Source: Sulfitobacter mediterraneus
GTDB taxonomy: Bacteria; Pseudomonadota; Alphaproteobacteria; Rhodobacterales; Rhodobacteraceae
DNA: 64,000 nt
NCBI RefSeq assembly: GCF_016801775.1
Contig: NZ_CP069007.1
Location: forward strand, 1 to 64,000
Direction: 5' to 3'
The notes under the pieces were generated by a model, which saw nothing but the letters and a program-made list of their open reading frames with translations, did no database searches and was not told the origin of the DNA. The translations under genes and the position numbers were made by a program. Below are positions 1-8,140 of the stretch, piece by piece. Numbering within the stretch: the stretch's first letter is position 1; the number at the start of each line of letters is the position of its first letter.

Positions 1-450
1 GGCAATGTGCCTGACACGATGATGACGGTGGAGAACCTCACCGTGACGCCGGATGCCATCGCCCGCGTTGTGGTTGACGAAAAGTCCGGCACAATTGTCA
101 TGGGCGCGGACGTGCGTATCGGACAGGTCGCCATCAGCCAGGGCGGATTGACCGTGCGCATTCAGGAAAACTTCAACGTCAGCCAGCCCGGACCGGTCAG
201 TGTTGGGGGCGGCACGGCGGTGATCACCGGCGCGCCCATTTCCATCGGCGGATCAACAGTGGTGGTCCCCGAAACGGAAATTGATATCGCCGAAAGTGAC
301 GGCAGCTTTACCATTCTGCGCGGCGACGTGAGCCTGGAAGAGCTGGTAAATGGGTTGAATGCCATCGGCGTTGGCGCCCGCCAGACCATCGCCATTCTGC
401 AAGCAATCAAAGCGGCCGGCGCCTTGCATGCAGATCTGGAGATCATCTGA
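1..450 (+). CDS. flgI: Flagellar P-ring protein FlgI, C-terminal part (cut by window edge)
   Basis: The reading frame is open to the first base, so only the last 149 residues are visible; FlgI is usually about 370 residues. FlgI forms the periplasmic P-ring that acts as a bushing for the rod. The visible part carries the family's C-terminal pattern: a segment starting TVTPDAIARVVVDEKSGTIV, then GADVRI, then NVSQPGP, and a final helix with LVNGLNAIGVGARQTIAILQAIKAAGALHADLEII-type spacing. The stop overlaps the start of flgJ (TGATG), so the two are translationally coupled. The in-frame GTG at 7 is internal, not the start. Confidence 0.93.
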   Translation, partial: GNVPDTMMTVENLTVTPDAIARVVVDEKSGTIVMGADVRIGQVAISQGGLTVRIQENFNVSQPGPVSVGGGTAVITGAPISIGGSTVVVPETEIDIAESDGSFTILRGDVSLEELVNGLNAIGVGARQTIAILQAIKAAGALHADLEII

Positions 451-770
451 TGAGCGGCCCCGTTGATCTGGCAATTGCCCCGCTTGTCGCCGCGAAAGCC
501 GCGGCGCAAACACAGACCTCCAAGGCGGATCAAACCGCCAAAGATTTCGAAGCGGTGTTCCTGACCCAATTTGTAGACGAGATGATGAAAACCACTGGCG
601 CAACAGCGTTTGGCGGTGAAAAACAGGCCGAGATGTGGCGGTCATTCATGTCAGAGGCCGTCGCAAAAGAATTGGTCGAACAGGGCGGCCTGGGCCTTTC
701 GGCCAATGTCAGTCAGATGATCAACGCCTACACCACCGGCAGCAGCGCTTTGAAAGGGTCGAAACCATGA
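450..770 (+). CDS. flgJ: FlgJ-type rod-binding protein without muramidase domain
   Basis: This 106-residue protein matches only the N-terminal rod-binding domain of FlgJ. The motif KDFEAVFLTQFVDEMMKT and the later MWRSFMSEAVAKELVEQGGLGLS are typical of that domain. Enterobacterial FlgJ adds a peptidoglycan hydrolase domain, which is absent here; that job is probably done by the separate lytic transglycosylase encoded at 5254. Its start overlaps the flgI stop and its stop overlaps the next start (ATGA), so the three genes form one coupled unit. It should act in the periplasm as a scaffold for rod assembly. Confidence 0.88.
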   Translation: MSGPVDLAIAPLVAAKAAAQTQTSKADQTAKDFEAVFLTQFVDEMMKTTGATAFGGEKQAEMWRSFMSEAVAKELVEQGGLGLSANVSQMINAYTTGSSALKGSKP

Positions 771-1264
771 ATGCTCCCAAAAAATTCCGCTTTGGTGAAC
801 GCATGGATACGCCCACGCAGGACGGCACAACAGATCAGCTGCCCCTGACCCTGCAGGATGAGCAAAATCTTGATGATTACGTCGGCAAGATCAAGGAGAC
901 CGTCACCATCCTGCGCAACGAGATCACCGCGATCAAGAATGGCGAGCTGGAAGTGGTGAGCAATGTCTTTGATGAAAAGTCCAAAGTGCTCAAATGGCTG
1001 GAGCTGCGCACGCCGCTTGTTGAACCGTTTCTTAACCACGAGGCTGCAAAAAAACGCAATCTCAAAGAGCATTTGGCGGAACTGAAGAAATTTATCGAAG
1101 AAGATGATGCGATGTTGTCGCGGATGGCCGTGGCCGCCCGCACCATCCTGCGAGAAGTCGAAAAAATCACCAATCGCAATGGGTTAGGTGGTGTATATGG
1201 CAAATCCGGGCGCAAGTTGTCGGATGCGCCGAAAGGCAAAATGCGGATCGATCAGGAGTTTTGA
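767..1264 (+). CDS. flgN: FlgN-like flagellar export chaperone
   Basis: This 165-residue soluble, mostly helical protein has a heptad-rich central part (about residues 30-120) and a C-terminal segment NRNGLGGVYGKSGRK, like the end of FlgN family proteins. FlgN delivers the hook-associated proteins FlgK and FlgL to the export gate in the cytoplasm. I chose the ATG at 767 because it overlaps the flgJ stop (ATGA). A longer frame opens at 635 but would lie inside flgJ. Sequence similarity within this family is weak, so the assignment rests on context, length and the C-terminal motif. Confidence 0.7.
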   Translation: MNAPKKFRFGERMDTPTQDGTTDQLPLTLQDEQNLDDYVGKIKETVTILRNEITAIKNGELEVVSNVFDEKSKVLKWLELRTPLVEPFLNHEAAKKRNLKEHLAELKKFIEEDDAMLSRMAVAARTILREVEKITNRNGLGGVYGKSGRKLSDAPKGKMRIDQEF

Positions 1265-1292
1265 TCGACCACCTGCACAAAATCGCAAAAAT

Positions 1293-1308
1293 TTAACCAT
1301 TCGTTAAC
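1293..1308. promoter_or_regulatory. CtrA box upstream of flagellin
   Basis: The sequence TTAACCATTCGTTAAC is a perfect TTAA-N7-TTAAC match to the alphaproteobacterial CtrA recognition sequence. It lies 106 bp before the flagellin start. CtrA is known to control motility genes in Rhodobacterales. Binding here is inferred. Confidence 0.75.
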
Positions 1309-1349
1309 CCTGTTCTTTAGATACATTGTGTTGGCGCAAAAGCCAGCTG

Positions 1350-1365
1350 TCAGACAGAAGTCTGA
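1350..1365 (+). promoter_or_regulatory. Flagellin leader hairpin 1 (AGAA loop)
   Basis: TCAGAC-AGAA-GTCTGA forms a perfect 6-bp stem with a 4-nt AGAA loop. It lies 49 bp before the flagellin start codon, in the presumed 5' untranslated leader. It is the first of two hairpins with the same loop, and a candidate binding site for FlbT or another translational regulator. Confidence 0.65.
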
Positions 1366-1368
1366 ACA

Positions 1369-1386
1369 ATCGGTCAGAAGACCGAT
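1369..1386 (+). promoter_or_regulatory. Flagellin leader hairpin 2 (AGAA loop)
   Basis: ATCGGTC-AGAA-GACCGAT forms a perfect 7-bp stem with the same AGAA loop as the hairpin just upstream, only 3 nt away. It ends 15 nt before the ribosome binding site GAGGAG (1401-1406). The identical loops on different stem sequences suggest selection on RNA structure and loop rather than on DNA. Confidence 0.68.
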
Positions 1387-1413
1387 AAAATATGAGAAAT
1401 GAGGAGAGCAGTC

Positions 1414-2241
1414 ATGTCGTCCATTCTCACCAATAATTCCGCAATGGTGGCACTTGCCACGCTTAACGATGTCAACCGCGGCCTGAACGAGACCCAGTCT
1501 CGCGTGTCCACTGGTTTGCAAATTCGCTCCGGTAAAGAAAACGCCGCCTACTTCGCCATCTCGGAAACGATGAAGGGTGACAGCGGCATGTTCAAAGCCA
1601 TCAACGAAGGTATGACAGCAACGAAAAACTCCGTTGCAACCGCCCGTCTTGGCGCAGAAACGGTCAAGGATCTGGCGAACCAGATGGTTGAACGTATCGC
1701 GTTTGCCCAAAGCGACGGCATCAACAAAGCTGACGTTCAAACCGAACTGGACGCTTTGGCCGACAACATGCAGTCGGCAATCGACCAAGCCACATTCAAC
1801 GGTGACGATCTTGTTGGCGCCGCAGCCGCTGCTGTGACAGTTGTGACAGGTGTGTCCCGCGCAAGCGGCTCGTTCGCCACCACGTCGATCACTTTCAACT
1901 CCGTTGATCTTCAGGCCATCCAGACAGCCCTGGCGGCGGTCGATGTGACAGACACCGCGACCACCTTGGAAGCCAAGCTGGTTGTAGCCGAAGGCCAGTT
2001 GTCCAATGCGATTGATGCAGCCACATCCCTGGGCGTTACAGAAAACACCCTCGAAGGTCAGATGCAGTTCCTTGACAGCCTGACAGATACTCTGGATTCC
2101 GGTGTATCCTCGATGGTTGACGCCAACATGGAAGAAGAGGCCGCACGTTTGCAGGCCTATCAGGTACAGCAGCAGCTTGCGACGCAGTCCCTGTCGATTG
2201 CGAACCAGGCGCCGCAGAACATCTTGAGCTTGTTCCGTTAA
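1414..2241 (+). CDS. fliC: Flagellin
   Basis: This is the filament subunit, 275 residues. The N-terminal D0/D1 helix (MSSILTNNSAMVALATLNDV, then GLQIRSGKENAAYFAIS) and the C-terminal helix (EEEAARLQAYQVQQQLATQSLSIANQAPQNILSLFR-type end) are typical. The variable surface domain between them is short, as in many alphaproteobacterial flagellins. The ATG at 1414 has a good ribosome binding site, GAGGAG, 7 nt upstream; an upstream in-frame ATG at 1399 has none. A CtrA box and two AGAA-loop hairpins lie before it, and a strong terminator follows. Flagellin mRNA in this class is known to be controlled by FlbT and FlaF, both encoded in this cluster. Confidence 0.95.
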   Translation: MSSILTNNSAMVALATLNDVNRGLNETQSRVSTGLQIRSGKENAAYFAISETMKGDSGMFKAINEGMTATKNSVATARLGAETVKDLANQMVERIAFAQSDGINKADVQTELDALADNMQSAIDQATFNGDDLVGAAAAAVTVVTGVSRASGSFATTSITFNSVDLQAIQTALAAVDVTDTATTLEAKLVVAEGQLSNAIDAATSLGVTENTLEGQMQFLDSLTDTLDSGVSSMVDANMEEEAARLQAYQVQQQLATQSLSIANQAPQNILSLFR

Positions 2242-2263
2242 TCGGCATTCGCTGAAATGAATT

Positions 2264-2290
2264 GATGCGCCCGGCTTGATCGGGCGCATC
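2264..2290 (+). terminator. Hairpin after flagellin
   Basis: GATGCGCCCG and CGGGCGCATC form a perfect 10-bp stem with a 7-nt loop, 22 bp after the flagellin stop. No T-run follows directly. It probably protects or helps terminate the abundant flagellin message together with the next hairpin. Confidence 0.55.
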
Positions 2291-2317
2291 TCACCTCCAT
2301 GATCTTCCCTTGATCCT

Positions 2318-2352
2318 AAACCGGCCACCTGTCGCACCAGTGGCCGGTTTTT
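2318..2352 (+). terminator. Intrinsic terminator between flagellin and fliI
   Basis: AAACCGGCCAC and GTGGCCGGTTT form an 11-bp GC-rich stem, followed by a run of T residues ending at the fliI stop codon. This is a classical Rho-independent terminator for the plus-strand flagellin transcript, and may also serve convergent fliI. Confidence 0.85.
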
Positions 2353-3758
2353 CAATGCGCGGGCTGTTGTTGTGCAATCTCCGCCGCCTGCTGGCGCTCC
2401 GCTTCTTCAAAGTAGGCCTTCAACGGGTCTTCGATCCCCGCTTCAAGGATCATCCGGTAGAGCTCGGCAAAGCTTTGGCTGGCGGCGGTCATCTCACCGC
2501 GCCGTTGGGACAGAAAAGGGCTGGCGGTCTGGAAAAAACGGATCGCCTCGTCCGTCGAGGGGTCAGACCCTTCCTTGTATGCGCCCAGCCGGATCAGATC
2601 TTCCATGTCGGCATAACGTCCCAATGCCTTTCGGGCGGCTTTGGTGATCTCGAACTCTTCGGGCGAATGACACCCCGGCAGCATCCGCGACAGGGACCGT
2701 TGAATATCCACAGCAGGAAACCGTCCCTGTTCGGCGATCCGGCGATCCAGAACCAGATGCCCGTCCACAATACCCCGCACGGCATCCGCGATCGGTTCAT
2801 TCATGTCATCGCCATCGACCAGCACCGTATAAAGGCCGGTGATGTCCCCCTCACCTGCCCTGCCCGGACCCGCCCGTTCAAGCAGGTGCGGCAACTCCGA
2901 AAACACCGATGGAGGATACCCGCGCAACGTCGGCGGCTCGCCCCGTGCCAGCCCGATCTCCCGCTGTGCCATGGCAAAACGGGTCACGCTGTCCAGCAGC
3001 AACAGAACCTGCAAGCCTTTGTTTTTAAAATGCTCTGCAATCGCAGTGGTGGTCAGCGCCGCCTGTTTGCGCAAAAGCGGCGCCTCATCGCCGGTCGATA
3101 CAACCACCACGGCACGCGCCATGCCTTCCTCGCCCAGATCCTCCTGGATAAACTGCTGCACCTCCCGGCCCCGTTCCCCAATCAACCCGATCACGATCAC
3201 ATCGGCATCAGTGTTGCGGGCCAGCATCGCCATCAGGGTAGATTTGCCCACACCGGACCCGGCAAAAACCCCCATGCGCTGTCCCTGGCAAATCGGCGTG
3301 AACACATCCACACATTTGATCCGCGTCTCCAGCTTGTCGCCCACTTGTTTGCGTTCAAACGCGCCGGGGGGCTGGGCGGTACGGGTGGACTTGCGCCGCG
3401 GCCGCGGCAGGCGCGAATAACGCGACAAGGGCCGACCAAGCGCATCGACCACCGATCCGATCCAGCTGTCGTCAGGATAAATCAGGTCATCATGTTCAAT
3501 CAGTTCCACAGGATCGCCCACGGCAACACCGTCCCAGCTGCCGAAGGGCAGGAGGCACAGGTCTGATCCCTGAGCGCCGACCACCTCACCGTCAATCACG
3601 CCTTTGCGGCTGCGCACCCGGCAACGACTGCCGATGCCGGCCACCGCTTCCAGACCGCCGACAGTCAGGGTCAAGCCAACGATGCCCTTAACGCTCCCAA
3701 CCATCCGCGCCGCCGAGGATGAATAGACAGCGTCTTGCAACTTGGAAAACGTTGACAT
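2352..3758 (-). CDS. fliI: Flagellum-specific ATPase FliI
   Basis: A 468-residue export ATPase related to F1-ATPase beta. It energises unloading of substrates from chaperones at the type III flagellar export gate. The Walker A motif AGSGVGKST lies at about residues 166-174. A Walker B-type VLLLLDSVTRFAMAQREIGLARGEPPTLRGYPPS segment follows further on, which is diagnostic of the FliI family. It is transcribed alone, away from flgB, from a 63-bp divergent intergenic region with a CtrA box. Its regulator FliH is encoded at 14575. Confidence 0.95.
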   Translation of the reverse strand: MSTFSKLQDAVYSSSAARMVGSVKGIVGLTLTVGGLEAVAGIGSRCRVRSRKGVIDGEVVGAQGSDLCLLPFGSWDGVAVGDPVELIEHDDLIYPDDSWIGSVVDALGRPLSRYSRLPRPRRKSTRTAQPPGAFERKQVGDKLETRIKCVDVFTPICQGQRMGVFAGSGVGKSTLMAMLARNTDADVIVIGLIGERGREVQQFIQEDLGEEGMARAVVVVSTGDEAPLLRKQAALTTTAIAEHFKNKGLQVLLLLDSVTRFAMAQREIGLARGEPPTLRGYPPSVFSELPHLLERAGPGRAGEGDITGLYTVLVDGDDMNEPIADAVRGIVDGHLVLDRRIAEQGRFPAVDIQRSLSRMLPGCHSPEEFEITKAARKALGRYADMEDLIRLGAYKEGSDPSTDEAIRFFQTASPFLSQRRGEMTAASQSFAELYRMILEAGIEDPLKAYFEEAERQQAAEIAQQQPAH

Positions 3759-3764
3759 CAGGAT

Positions 3765-3779
3765 TTAATCCTTTCTTAA
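3765..3779. promoter_or_regulatory. CtrA box between fliI and flgB
   Basis: TTAATCCTTTCTTAA is a perfect TTAA-N7-TTAA pair in the 63-bp divergent region between fliI (minus) and flgB (plus). One site could serve both directions. Confidence 0.72.
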
Positions 3780-3821
3780 TCTTTCTATCCTTGGTATATC
3801 TCAAGAATAAATAATGAGTCT

Positions 3822-4178
3822 ATGATGAATACTGAACCAACCTCACTCTTTGATCTCGCACCCAAGCGGCTTCAGTGGCTGGCGACCCGCCAGAAGGTTG
3901 TCTCGGAGAACATCGCAAACGCCGATGTCTCGGGCTACCGGGCGAAAGACACGCAAAGCTTTGCAAGCTACCTCGCGGACGCCAGCGGACGTGACAGCCT
4001 GCCGGACGCCAAGATCACCGAAGCGGATGTGGGCTGGGGCATGGATATGTCCGGCAACAACGTGGTTTTGGAAGAGCAGATGATGGAGGCCAATGCAAAC
4101 TCAGGCCAGTTTAAGATCGCTGCCAATCTCTACCGCAAGGCGCATGAGATGCTCTATGCCGTTGCCGGCCGCCGCTGA
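3822..4178 (+). CDS. flgB: Flagellar basal-body rod protein FlgB
   Basis: A 118-residue proximal rod protein. The N-terminal helix with RQKVVSENIANADVSGYRAKD is the rod/hook signature (SENIANAxTxGYKA), and the C-terminal segment with QMMEANANSGQFKIAANLYRKAHEML is typical of FlgB. Two adjacent ATG codons (3822 and 3825) are possible starts. It heads the operon flgB-flgC-fliE-fliQ-sltF-flhA-fliR-flhB, with a CtrA box about 45 bp upstream. Confidence 0.92.
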   Translation: MMNTEPTSLFDLAPKRLQWLATRQKVVSENIANADVSGYRAKDTQSFASYLADASGRDSLPDAKITEADVGWGMDMSGNNVVLEEQMMEANANSGQFKIAANLYRKAHEMLYAVAGRR

Positions 4179-4196
4179 ACATAAGGAACGCGTGTA

Positions 4197-4607
4197 ATGG
4201 ATCCTTTAAGAAGCATTTCCGCCACCGCCGCCAGCGGCATGCGGGCACAATCCGAACGCTTGCGGGTGGTGTCTGAAAACGTTGCGAACTCCACCACCAC
4301 CGCCCAGGAGCCGGGCGGCGATCCATACCAGCGCAAGACCATCAGCTTTGAATCGACGACAGACTCGCGCACCGGCGCGGCCATTGTGAACCTGTCCGAC
4401 ATCAGCCTTGACCAAAGCCAGTTTAGGATGCGGTTTGACCCTTCTCACCCCGCGGCGGATGAGAACGGATATATCAAGCTGCCCAATGTTAACCCATTGA
4501 TTGAAATGAATAACATGCGCGAAGCGGCCCGCAGCTATGAGGCGAACCTGTCAATGATGGAAAACGCCCGCGAGATGCGCCGCCTCTTGGTTGATCTGTT
4601 GAAGTAA
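4197..4607 (+). CDS. flgC: Flagellar basal-body rod protein FlgC
   Basis: A 136-residue proximal rod protein. SGMRAQSERLRVVSENVANS near the N terminus is the rod signature, and PNVNPLIEMNNMREAARSYEANLSMMENAREM at the C terminus is the classic FlgC/FlgG ending. It sits 18 bp after flgB and 9 bp before fliE, as in most flagellar operons. Confidence 0.94.
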   Translation: MDPLRSISATAASGMRAQSERLRVVSENVANSTTTAQEPGGDPYQRKTISFESTTDSRTGAAIVNLSDISLDQSQFRMRFDPSHPAADENGYIKLPNVNPLIEMNNMREAARSYEANLSMMENAREMRRLLVDLLK

Positions 4608-4616
4608 GGGGGAACG

Positions 4617-4946
4617 ATGTCTGATTTCTCATCCGTTCGCGCCGCTTACGTCCAGTCCGCCTATAGCAAGGCCGCCGAATCCAAATCCGGCCCCAAGGAC
4701 GCGGCAACGATTGATCCCTCCAATGAGGCCGGCAGCTTTTCGCAGATGGTTTCAAACGCGGCCACCCAGGCTGTTGAGACCGTGCGCACCGGTGACAGCA
4801 TGGCTATCGCGGGCCTCAACGGGCAGGCCGGATTGCAGCAAGTTGTCGAGGCCACGATGGCGATGGAAAGTACAGTGCAGGTTTCTGTCGCCCTGCGTGA
4901 CAAGCTGGTTGAGGCCTATCAGGACATCATGCGCATGCCGATCTGA
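4617..4946 (+). CDS. fliE: Flagellar hook-basal body protein FliE
   Basis: A 109-residue protein that joins the MS ring to the proximal rod. The C-terminal half has the family pattern: FSQMVSNAATQAVETVRTGDSMA followed by LQQVVEATMAMESTVQVSVALRDKLVEAYQDIMRMPI-type residues. Its position after flgBC supports the call. RBS-like GGGGGA precedes the ATG at 4617. Confidence 0.92.
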   Translation: MSDFSSVRAAYVQSAYSKAAESKSGPKDAATIDPSNEAGSFSQMVSNAATQAVETVRTGDSMAIAGLNGQAGLQQVVEATMAMESTVQVSVALRDKLVEAYQDIMRMPI

Positions 4947-4982
4947 CGGCAGGCAATCGCAACAGATATTTAGGGACAGGTC

Positions 4983-5252
4983 GTGGATTCAGTCACCACT
5001 TACGAGGTTATCCGGCAGACCATCATGACGACGCTGATTTCATCGGCGCCGGTGCTGATCGTCGCCTTGGCCGTCGGTCTGGTGATCGCCTTTTTCCAGG
5101 CCTTGACGCAGATTCAGGAAATGACACTGACCTTTGTCCCCAAGATCGCCGCTATCTTTGTAACTCTGGCACTGTCCTTGCCCTTCATCTTTTCCACCCT
5201 CCTGCAACTGTCAGATCGCATCTTTGATTTGATCAGCAACGGAGGCGTGTGA
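4983..5252 (+). CDS. fliQ: Flagellar export gate protein FliQ
   Basis: An 89-residue inner-membrane protein of the FliPQR export gate. Two hydrophobic segments (about residues 15-38 and 53-75) flank a loop with QALTQIQEMTLTFVPKI, the FliQ signature. The start is a GTG at 4983, preceded by GGGACAGG. It lies one base ahead of sltF. Confidence 0.92.
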   Translation: MDSVTTYEVIRQTIMTTLISSAPVLIVALAVGLVIAFFQALTQIQEMTLTFVPKIAAIFVTLALSLPFIFSTLLQLSDRIFDLISNGGV

Positions 5253-5253
5253 C

Positions 5254-6027
5254 ATGCGCCGCTTGATCGCAGCAGTCTTTGGTTTGTGCCTGATCGCGCA
5301 GACCTCCCTCGCGACAGAGGCAAATCCCTGGGCCGGCTTTTACCGGCTGTTGACCCCAAATACCCAGAACACCCCCTATCCAACCACCTTTTGCCTGTCT
5401 GCCATTCTGGAGGCGCAGGACCGCTACGAGATTCCGAACAACCTGCTTTTGGCCATCGGCCTGCAAGAAGCCGGGCGGCGCGTCAACGGAGAGCTGACGG
5501 TCTGGCCCTGGACCGCAAACTACGATGGCGAAGGTGTGTTTTTCGGCAGCAAACAGGCGATGGAAGCCTGGGTCCGGCAAAAACAGGCGGGCGGCGCCAG
5601 TTCGATTGATGTCGGCTGCATGCAGGTCAACCAGAAATGGCACGGAAAACATTTTGCCTCTCTCGAAGAGGCCGGCGATCCCGAAACCAATGTCGATTAT
5701 GCCGCGCGGTTCTTGCGGGCGCTCTACAATGAGACCAATGATTGGTGGGATGCCGCGGGCCGCTATCATTCCTCTACGGATGTCTACAAAGACATTTACC
5801 TCAGAAAATTGTCACATAATCAAGAACTTGCCAATACGCACCTTGCCCAGTTCACGCAGGAAGTGCGCTTTGGTCAGTCACATGCACCGGCAAGCCGCCC
5901 TGCCCCAACCATCGGTTGGAGCGCGGAAATGACAGGCACCGGCGCAACCCGGATGAGCGATTCACTGTCGATCTATTCTGCCCTGCCGATCCAGCCGATC
6001 CTCCCCGCATACAGCGAGGTGAACTGA
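5254..6027 (+). CDS. sltF: Flagellar lytic transglycosylase, SltF-like
   Basis: A 257-residue secreted protein with a signal peptide (about residues 1-21) and a lysozyme-like transglycosylase domain. The likely catalytic Glu is E72 in LLAIGLQEAGRR; the segment IDVGCMQVNQKWHG matches the (I/V)GxMQVN motif of Slt enzymes. In Rhodobacter sphaeroides SltF opens the cell wall for the rod and binds FlgJ; there too FlgJ lacks a hydrolase domain. The location between fliQ and flhA fits that role. Start: ATG with GGAGGCG 7 nt upstream. Confidence 0.85.
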   Translation: MRRLIAAVFGLCLIAQTSLATEANPWAGFYRLLTPNTQNTPYPTTFCLSAILEAQDRYEIPNNLLLAIGLQEAGRRVNGELTVWPWTANYDGEGVFFGSKQAMEAWVRQKQAGGASSIDVGCMQVNQKWHGKHFASLEEAGDPETNVDYAARFLRALYNETNDWWDAAGRYHSSTDVYKDIYLRKLSHNQELANTHLAQFTQEVRFGQSHAPASRPAPTIGWSAEMTGTGATRMSDSLSIYSALPIQPILPAYSEVN

Positions 6028-6031
6028 AGCC

Positions 6032-8137
6032 ATGGCAACTCCGGATACCAACATCAGAACCGAAGGCCCGATCATCAGCTTTGCCCGTTTGGGGCACAGC
6101 AACCGTGATATCGGCTTTGCCATTGGCGTTATCCTCATTCTGGCGATGCTCTTTGTGCCGCTGCCGCCGGTCCTGCTGGATGTGGGGCTTGCGGTCTCGC
6201 TGTCTTTGGCGGTCCTGATCTTGATGGTGTCCCTGTGGATCGGCGCACCGCTTGAATTCAACTCCTTCCCGACCCTGCTGCTTGTGGTCACGATGTTGCG
6301 TCTTGCGCTCAATGTCTCGTCGACGCGGCTGATCCTCAGCGAGGGTCACAATGGTCCCGGTGCAGCGGGCAATGTGATCGAGGGTTTTGCCGATTTCATC
6401 GTCGGTGGAGACTTTGTCATCGGGATCATTGTCTTTGCTATCCTTGTGATCATCAACTTTATCGTTATCACCAAAGGTTCCACCCGGATTGCCGAAGTGG
6501 CGGCGCGGTTCTCTCTGGATGCGATGCCCGGCAAACAGATGGCGATTGACGCCGATCTCGCCGCAGGTGTGATCAGTGATGAAGAAGCCAAAGTGCGCCG
6601 CAAAACCGTTGAGGAAGAAAGCTCCTTCTTCGGGGCCATGGACGGTGCGTCCAAGTTTGTGCGCGGCGATGCGATTGCCGGTCTGATTATCACCTTGATC
6701 AACGTCTTTGGCGGTATCCTGATTGGTATGATGACCCATGATCTGAGCATTGGTCAGGCGATGAGCAACTATACCGTTCTGACGATCGGTGACGGGTTGG
6801 TGACACAAATCCCCGCTTTGATCGTGTCCCTGGCCGCCGGTCTTCTGGTGACCAAAAGCGGCACCCATGGCGCGGCAAACGAGGCGGTTCTGGGCCAGCT
6901 CAGCAATTTCCCCAAGGCGCTTTACATGGCGGCGGGGCTGACTTTCTGCATCGGCTGGTTGCCCGGTTTCCCGCTCCCCGTTTTTGTGCCGCTGGCCGCC
7001 GGGATGGCCGGGTTTGGCTATGTCATGCAACAGCAGGTCAAAGTACGCGCCGACCGTGACGCCCAGATCGAAGAAGACCGCAAAACGCCCAGTGAAACTG
7101 CAGAAGATCCGCTGGCTGACATGCTGCGGGTCGATGATGTGCGGCTTGATCTGGGCACCGCGCTTGTCCCGATGATCACAACGGTCAACGCCGCCCTGCC
7201 CGGCAAGGTCAAGAGCCTGCGGTCCCTATTCATCAAGGATTTCGGCTTTGTTCTGCCGCCTGTACGGATCAAGGATGACGCCGATCTGCCTGCGGGCACC
7301 TATTCGATTTCCTTGCAAGGGGTCGAGGCGGCCCGCGGCGAGGTCGATCCAATGATGATGATGGTGATCAACCCTTCCGGCGGCGAGATTGATCTGCCAG
7401 GCAAGCGCACCCGCGAACCCACGTTTGGCCTTGAGGCGATCTGGGTGGATGAGGCCCGCGCGTCTGAGGCAGAGCTGATGGGGATGACGGTTGTGGACCC
7501 CGAAAGTGTGATCACCACCCATCTGACCGAAGTGATCAAGGAACATATGCCCGAGATCCTGACCTATGCCGCCGTGCAGGATCTGATCGAGGGACAGGAC
7601 AAGGATTACCAGAAACTGTTGTCCGACAGTTCCAACAACAGCCCGGCCGTGATGCTGCAACATGTCTTGCAAGCGCTGCTGGCAGAGCGTGTGTCGATCC
7701 GCAATCTGCCCAAGATCATCGAGGCAGTGGCCGAAGCCAGCGCCAACACCAAGAACATCCGCACTGTGATCGAACATGCCCGCGGCAAGCTGTCGAAACA
7801 GATCTGTCAATCGCTTGTCGATGCGCAGGGCTATGTGCCGGTGATCAACTTGGGCGGCGAATGGGAGCGCGAGCTGGTCAATTCCATCTCGACGACCAAT
7901 GGCGAGGATACATTCCTGATGTCGCCGTCACGGGTGCAGGAATTTGTGCTGGCGATGCGTAAGGAAATTCAGAAATTCTCTTCTGCCGATGAATGGCCCG
8001 CGATCCTGGTCACCCCGCAAGCGCGGCCTTACGTCCGGTCGATCCTCGAACGGGTCAGCCCGATGACACAGGTGATTTCCCACAACGAGGTCCACCGCAA
8101 AGCATCCCTGCGCACGGTCGGCACCGTCGGGCCATAA
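6032..8137 (+). CDS. flhA: Flagellar biosynthesis protein FlhA
   Basis: A 701-residue major component of the export gate. The N-terminal half has eight predicted membrane segments. The conserved FHIPEP-region counterpart includes FNSFPTLLLVVTMLRLALNVSSTRLIL and RFSLDAMPGKQMAIDADL. The C-terminal cytoplasmic half (from about residue 340) is the docking domain for chaperone-substrate complexes. Length is typical. It is embedded in the flgB operon, 4 bp after sltF and 3 bp before fliR. Confidence 0.96.
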   Translation: MATPDTNIRTEGPIISFARLGHSNRDIGFAIGVILILAMLFVPLPPVLLDVGLAVSLSLAVLILMVSLWIGAPLEFNSFPTLLLVVTMLRLALNVSSTRLILSEGHNGPGAAGNVIEGFADFIVGGDFVIGIIVFAILVIINFIVITKGSTRIAEVAARFSLDAMPGKQMAIDADLAAGVISDEEAKVRRKTVEEESSFFGAMDGASKFVRGDAIAGLIITLINVFGGILIGMMTHDLSIGQAMSNYTVLTIGDGLVTQIPALIVSLAAGLLVTKSGTHGAANEAVLGQLSNFPKALYMAAGLTFCIGWLPGFPLPVFVPLAAGMAGFGYVMQQQVKVRADRDAQIEEDRKTPSETAEDPLADMLRVDDVRLDLGTALVPMITTVNAALPGKVKSLRSLFIKDFGFVLPPVRIKDDADLPAGTYSISLQGVEAARGEVDPMMMMVINPSGGEIDLPGKRTREPTFGLEAIWVDEARASEAELMGMTVVDPESVITTHLTEVIKEHMPEILTYAAVQDLIEGQDKDYQKLLSDSSNNSPAVMLQHVLQALLAERVSIRNLPKIIEAVAEASANTKNIRTVIEHARGKLSKQICQSLVDAQGYVPVINLGGEWERELVNSISTTNGEDTFLMSPSRVQEFVLAMRKEIQKFSSADEWPAILVTPQARPYVRSILERVSPMTQVISHNEVHRKASLRTVGTVGP

Positions 8138-8140
8138 CCG

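Noticed and set aside
1252..2355. Long minus-strand frame covering flagellin
   Set aside because: It is a shadow of the flagellin gene, with Cys/His-rich low-quality protein, no RBS and no family.
5852..7030. 392-residue minus-strand frame opposite flhA
   Set aside because: It overlaps sltF and flhA, both well supported, and has no recognisable domain.
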